From contig NZ_SLWW01000006.1 in NCBI RefSeq assembly GCF_004342445.1, positions 124,001 through 188,000 on the forward strand: a stretch of DNA of 64,000 bases, written 5' to 3'. The position numbers and the translations under genes are program-made. Of this stretch, positions 61,363-64,000 are shown in pieces. The notes beneath the pieces were generated by a model. It was given only the letters and a program-made list of their open reading frames with translations, did no database searches and had not been told where the DNA came from. Each line of letters opens with the position of its first letter. The first letter of the stretch is position 1. Source of the DNA: Rhodovulum euryhalinum (GTDB lineage: Bacteria; Pseudomonadota; Alphaproteobacteria; Rhodobacterales; Rhodobacteraceae).

Positions 61363-61809
61363 ATGGCCGTTCGCGTCCAGGCCGCGCCCTTCGATTTCGG
61401 CACGGAATGTGGCGCCTTTGCCGCGGGGCGCACAGACGCGGGGGCGGTCGTGACCTTCGCCGGGATCGTGCGCGACGATGGCGGGCTGGCGCGGCTGGAA
61501 CTGGAACATTACCCGGGCATGACAGAACGCGCGCTGGAGCGGATCGCGGCCGAGGCCACGCAGCGCTGGGCGCTGAAGGATTGCCTGGTGATCCACCGCC
61601 ACGGGCCGATGCGCCCCGGCGAGACGATCATGATGGTCGCCACCGCCGCGCCGCACCGGGCGGATGCCTTTGCCGCGGCCGAATTCCTGATGGACTACCT
61701 CAAGTCCCGCGCGCCGTTCTGGAAAAAGGAATTCGGCACGGATGGTGCCGCCTGGGTGGCCGCGAAGGACGAGGACGAGGCCGCGCTGGACCGCTGGACC
61801 GGGGACTGA
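61363..61809 (+). CDS. moaE: Molybdopterin synthase catalytic subunit
   Basis: The protein has 148 residues. MoaE landmarks: GAVVTFAGIVRDD, LELEHYPGMTE, VIHRHGPMRPGE and the substrate Lys region DYLKSRAPFWKKEFG. It completes molybdopterin synthase with MoaD. The arrangement uvrC-pgsA-moaD-moaE is common in Rhodobacteraceae. Confidence 0.95.
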   Translation: MAVRVQAAPFDFGTECGAFAAGRTDAGAVVTFAGIVRDDGGLARLELEHYPGMTERALERIAAEATQRWALKDCLVIHRHGPMRPGETIMMVATAAPHRADAFAAAEFLMDYLKSRAPFWKKEFGTDGAAWVAAKDEDEAALDRWTGD

Positions 61810-61819
61810 AGCGCCCCCC

Positions 61820-62146
61820 TCAGTCCGCGCTGATCCGTTCGACATAGGCGCGCAGATCCTCGGCCTCGGCGCGGGCATCCCGCAACCCCTCCATCGCCGC
61901 GCGCAGCTCGGCCTCGGATTGGCTGAGGCGGTTGGTCAGTTCGGCCTCGCGCTGGTGCAGATAGGCGATCGCCTGGTCGCGGCTCTCCTCGGCTTCGTGC
62001 AGGGCCTGTGCCATGTGGTCGAGATCGTCCATGTTCTCATGAGTCACCTGGCTGACGCGGTGCACCAGCCATGAGGCGAGCCATCCCATCAGGAAGGTCG
62101 CGAAAAGGACCAGCGTGGTCACGATGATGAATTCAGTCCTGTCCAT
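61820..62146 (-). CDS. Small membrane-anchored coiled-coil protein
   Basis: The protein has 108 residues from ATG 62146 (GGAGAGG upstream; a longer start at 62179 lies deeper in the OmpA-like gene). One membrane helix (FIIVTTLVLFATFLMGWLASWLV) precedes a long acidic coiled coil (DLDHMAQALHEAEESRDQ onward). It overlaps the end of the OmpA-like gene by 14 bases and is probably co-translated. Envelope structural role is a guess. Confidence 0.75.
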   Translation of the reverse strand: MDRTEFIIVTTLVLFATFLMGWLASWLVHRVSQVTHENMDDLDHMAQALHEAEESRDQAIAYLHQREAELTNRLSQSEAELRAAMEGLRDARAEAEDLRAYVERISAD

Positions 62147-64000
62147 CTGCCTCTCCGTCGCCTTCCGCGTCATCGCCATCCGCCGCCGCCGGCTCGGCTT
62201 CGGGGGCGATCAGCCGGAATTCGATCCGCCGATTCGCCTCGCGCCCGTCCTCGGTGTCGTTGTCCGCGATCGGCCGGCTTTCGCCAAAGCCGCGCGCGCT
62301 CAGGTTCGAGGTCAGCACGCGGCGCGCCATCAGCGCGGTCAGCACAGCCTCGGCCCGCTGCCGGCTGAGCGATTCGTTCATCTCTTCGCGGCCCTGGCTG
62401 TCGGTGTGGCCGCCGATCTCGATCCGGGCATCGGGACACCCGCGCAGCACCTCGGCGATCCGGTCCACGACGCGCACCGCTGAGCCTTCGATCGTGGTCG
62501 ATCCGGGCGCAAAGGTGATCTTTTCCTCGGCGAGGATCTCGCCGATCCGCTCCACGCAGGCCTCGGGCGACGGCCGGCCCTCGGGCGTTTCCGGGGGCTC
62601 GACATAGGCGATGTCGATGTCGAAGACCTGCGCGTCGCCCAACCGGTCCGACAGCAGCCGCGCCACCCGCGCCTGGGCGGTGTCGTCCATCGTGAGCCCG
62701 GTCACCCGGACGAAGCCCGTCTGGACGATCACCGAGCCGTTGCGAAGCTGCGACAACGCCTCTAGCCCGGCCAGCACGCGGAGGGGCCAGCCCTCGGGCA
62801 GGCCTGCGTCGAGCCGCATCGCGGAATGGACGCTGCCCTGACCGAACCGTGCCCGGGCATAGCTTTCGGCGGCTGACTGCACCAGGGCGTCGGGCACGCG
62901 CCCGCGCAACTGGACAAGCCCCTCGGGGCTGAGGGTCGCGACGAATTCGCGGGGGCCATCGGCGGTGCCATTGCCATCGACCTTGACCGGGCCAGCCAGT
63001 GTTGCGGTCAGATCAAAGGGGGCGGGCAGATCGGCGCGGAACCTGTCCACCGCCTTGTCGAACCGCGTCCGGTCGGTGCCGGGGGCGGCGACCAGCGTGA
63101 CGTTGCTATCCGAGAAGGTCAGCGTGCCGCTGCCGATCTCGGCCAGCGCGTCGATCCCGCGTGCGACCGCCTGACCCCAGGTCGGTGCGGGTACGCCAAG
63201 GCCAAGCGGGCAGTCGGCGGGCGCGACCACGCCGGCCCGGCGCGCCGCCTCGGCGATCAGCGTGGCGGCCTCCGCGGTATCGGCGGCGCAGGCGTCGAAC
63301 CGGGCGCCCTCGTCGCCGAGCAGAAAGCGCAGGGTGAAGGGCGCGATCATTGGCCGCGGCGCCGAGATGTCCAGATCGAGCGTCACCCCCTCGGGCGCCG
63401 TGCCGCGCAGTTCGCGAGTGATCCGGTCGCGCTCGCGCGCCGTCTCGGCGATGGCGGCCACGGCCACCCGCCGGGACGCGATCGAGACCTTGGCGCTGTC
63501 GAACCGGCCCAGCGCCTCGAGCCCGAAGGCAAGCGCTGCCTCCCAGCCCGGGGGCGCGGGGTGGTCGGCGCTTTCCAGCATGTCGGTGACCGTCTGCCGG
63601 CCAGCGATCCGCCCAAGGTCGCGGGCCAGCCCGTCGCGATCCGTCGCCGCCGGAACCAGCCCGATCATCGAGATGCCCGAGGCATTGCGCAAGAGTTCCA
63701 CCGTGAAGTCCGGCGCCGCCAGCGGGTTCGCCGGTTCGACCGTGATCCCGTCCAGCACATGGGCCGCGTCGATCACCGCGCCCGCAGCCGACAGGGCACG
63801 GAATCGTGCCGCCTCGTCCGGGGCCGTGCCCGACAGGCGGATCCGCATCCCGTCGGGTGTCGCCTCGGCCCAGGTCATCCCCTGGTCGGACAGGGCCGCG
63901 CGGACGGCTGCTTTGGTGCGGGTTTCGATCTGACCCACGGCCAGAACGGCGGCCAACAGGCAGAGCCCGGCCGCCAGCGTGATCACGGCCGGCGCGATCA
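62133..64000 (-). CDS. OmpA-family protein with BON-like repeats, partial at right edge
   Basis: At least 622 residues are visible; the frame stays open to the window edge, so the true N-terminus may lie outside, although GTG 63986 is a possible start. An N-terminal hydrophobic helix (ITLAAGLCLLAAVLAVG) is followed by repeated BON-type segments (ATPDGMRIRLSGTAPDEAARFRAL and similar units near 160-220, 320-370 and 370-440). The C-terminal OmpA domain binds peptidoglycan (FAPGSTTIEG, IEIGGHTDSQG, LSRQRAEAV, NRRIEFRL). The layout recalls Mycobacterium ArfA-like proteins. It tethers envelope to cell wall by family role. Confidence 0.88.
   Translation of the reverse strand, partial: IAPAVITLAAGLCLLAAVLAVGQIETRTKAAVRAALSDQGMTWAEATPDGMRIRLSGTAPDEAARFRALSAAGAVIDAAHVLDGITVEPANPLAAPDFTVELLRNASGISMIGLVPAATDRDGLARDLGRIAGRQTVTDMLESADHPAPPGWEAALAFGLEALGRFDSAKVSIASRRVAVAAIAETARERDRITRELRGTAPEGVTLDLDISAPRPMIAPFTLRFLLGDEGARFDACAADTAEAATLIAEAARRAGVVAPADCPLGLGVPAPTWGQAVARGIDALAEIGSGTLTFSDSNVTLVAAPGTDRTRFDKAVDRFRADLPAPFDLTATLAGPVKVDGNGTADGPREFVATLSPEGLVQLRGRVPDALVQSAAESYARARFGQGSVHSAMRLDAGLPEGWPLRVLAGLEALSQLRNGSVIVQTGFVRVTGLTMDDTAQARVARLLSDRLGDAQVFDIDIAYVEPPETPEGRPSPEACVERIGEILAEEKITFAPGSTTIEGSAVRVVDRIAEVLRGCPDARIEIGGHTDSQGREEMNESLSRQRAEAVLTALMARRVLTSNLSARGFGESRPIADNDTEDGREANRRIEFRLIAPEAEPAAADGDDAEGDGEADGQD

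Overview
The window is GC-rich, gene-dense DNA with short, translationally coupled spacings. Its content (a lanthanide-type xoxF methanol-oxidation cluster, glutathione-dependent formaldehyde oxidation, a cysG-DUF2849-cysI-cysH-DUF934 sulfate operon, a feoAB cluster and NnrU) points to an alphaproteobacterium of the Rhodobacteraceae, near Paracoccus/Rhodobacter-type genera. I cannot name the species. No rRNA, tRNA, CRISPR array, insertion sequence or phage genes were seen.

Layout. (1) 1-5.5 kb: a cut-off membrane protein, then a ferrous-iron uptake cluster: two exported proteins (one DUF4198-like), feoA with a Cys/Gly-rich N-terminal extension, feoB, a small Cys-rich membrane protein, and a small membrane protein behind an 18-bp perfect palindrome. 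(2) 5.7-12.3 kb: a three-gene transglutaminase-DUF2126 / circularly permuted ATP-grasp-alpha-E / transglutaminase cassette, followed by a convergent NnrU gene. (3) 13.2-24.7 kb (minus strand): two very large coupled genes for 1149- and 2664-residue proteins with no family I recognise, divergent from an outer-membrane beta-barrel gene. This is the most novel part. (4) 25.9-28.3 kb: a TPP riboswitch followed by thiM-thiE-thiD, thiamine salvage. (5) 28.5-33.0 kb: siroheme synthesis and assimilatory sulfate reduction by the APS route.

(6) 33.1-54.2 kb: a methylotrophy island. A soluble response regulator, FIST-domain protein and hybrid histidine kinase (FlhRS/RfdRS-like architecture) come first. 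Then follow small exported proteins, two fused SoxYZ-like carriers, a PQQ-linked zinc metallohydrolase, formaldehyde oxidation (class III alcohol dehydrogenase and S-formylglutathione hydrolase), xoxF-xoxG-xoxJ, a CXXCW-type rhodanese, a beta-propeller, an MxaD-like SRPBCC protein, and two ABC systems (an NMT1-type importer and a PedABC-type exporter). The likely flow is methanol to formaldehyde in the periplasm (XoxF, electrons to XoxG), then S-hydroxymethylglutathione to formate in the cytoplasm, under two-component control. No pqq biosynthesis genes are present here.

(7) 54.2-64 kb: housekeeping genes: a small Cys protein with a clear sigma70-type promoter, a methyltransferase-like protein, an S49 peptidase, a Ca/Na antiporter, a FolM-like reductase, an AT-rich stretch with DnaA-box-like sequences, uvrC-pgsA-moaD-moaE, a small coiled-coil membrane protein, and a BON/OmpA-type protein cut by the right edge.
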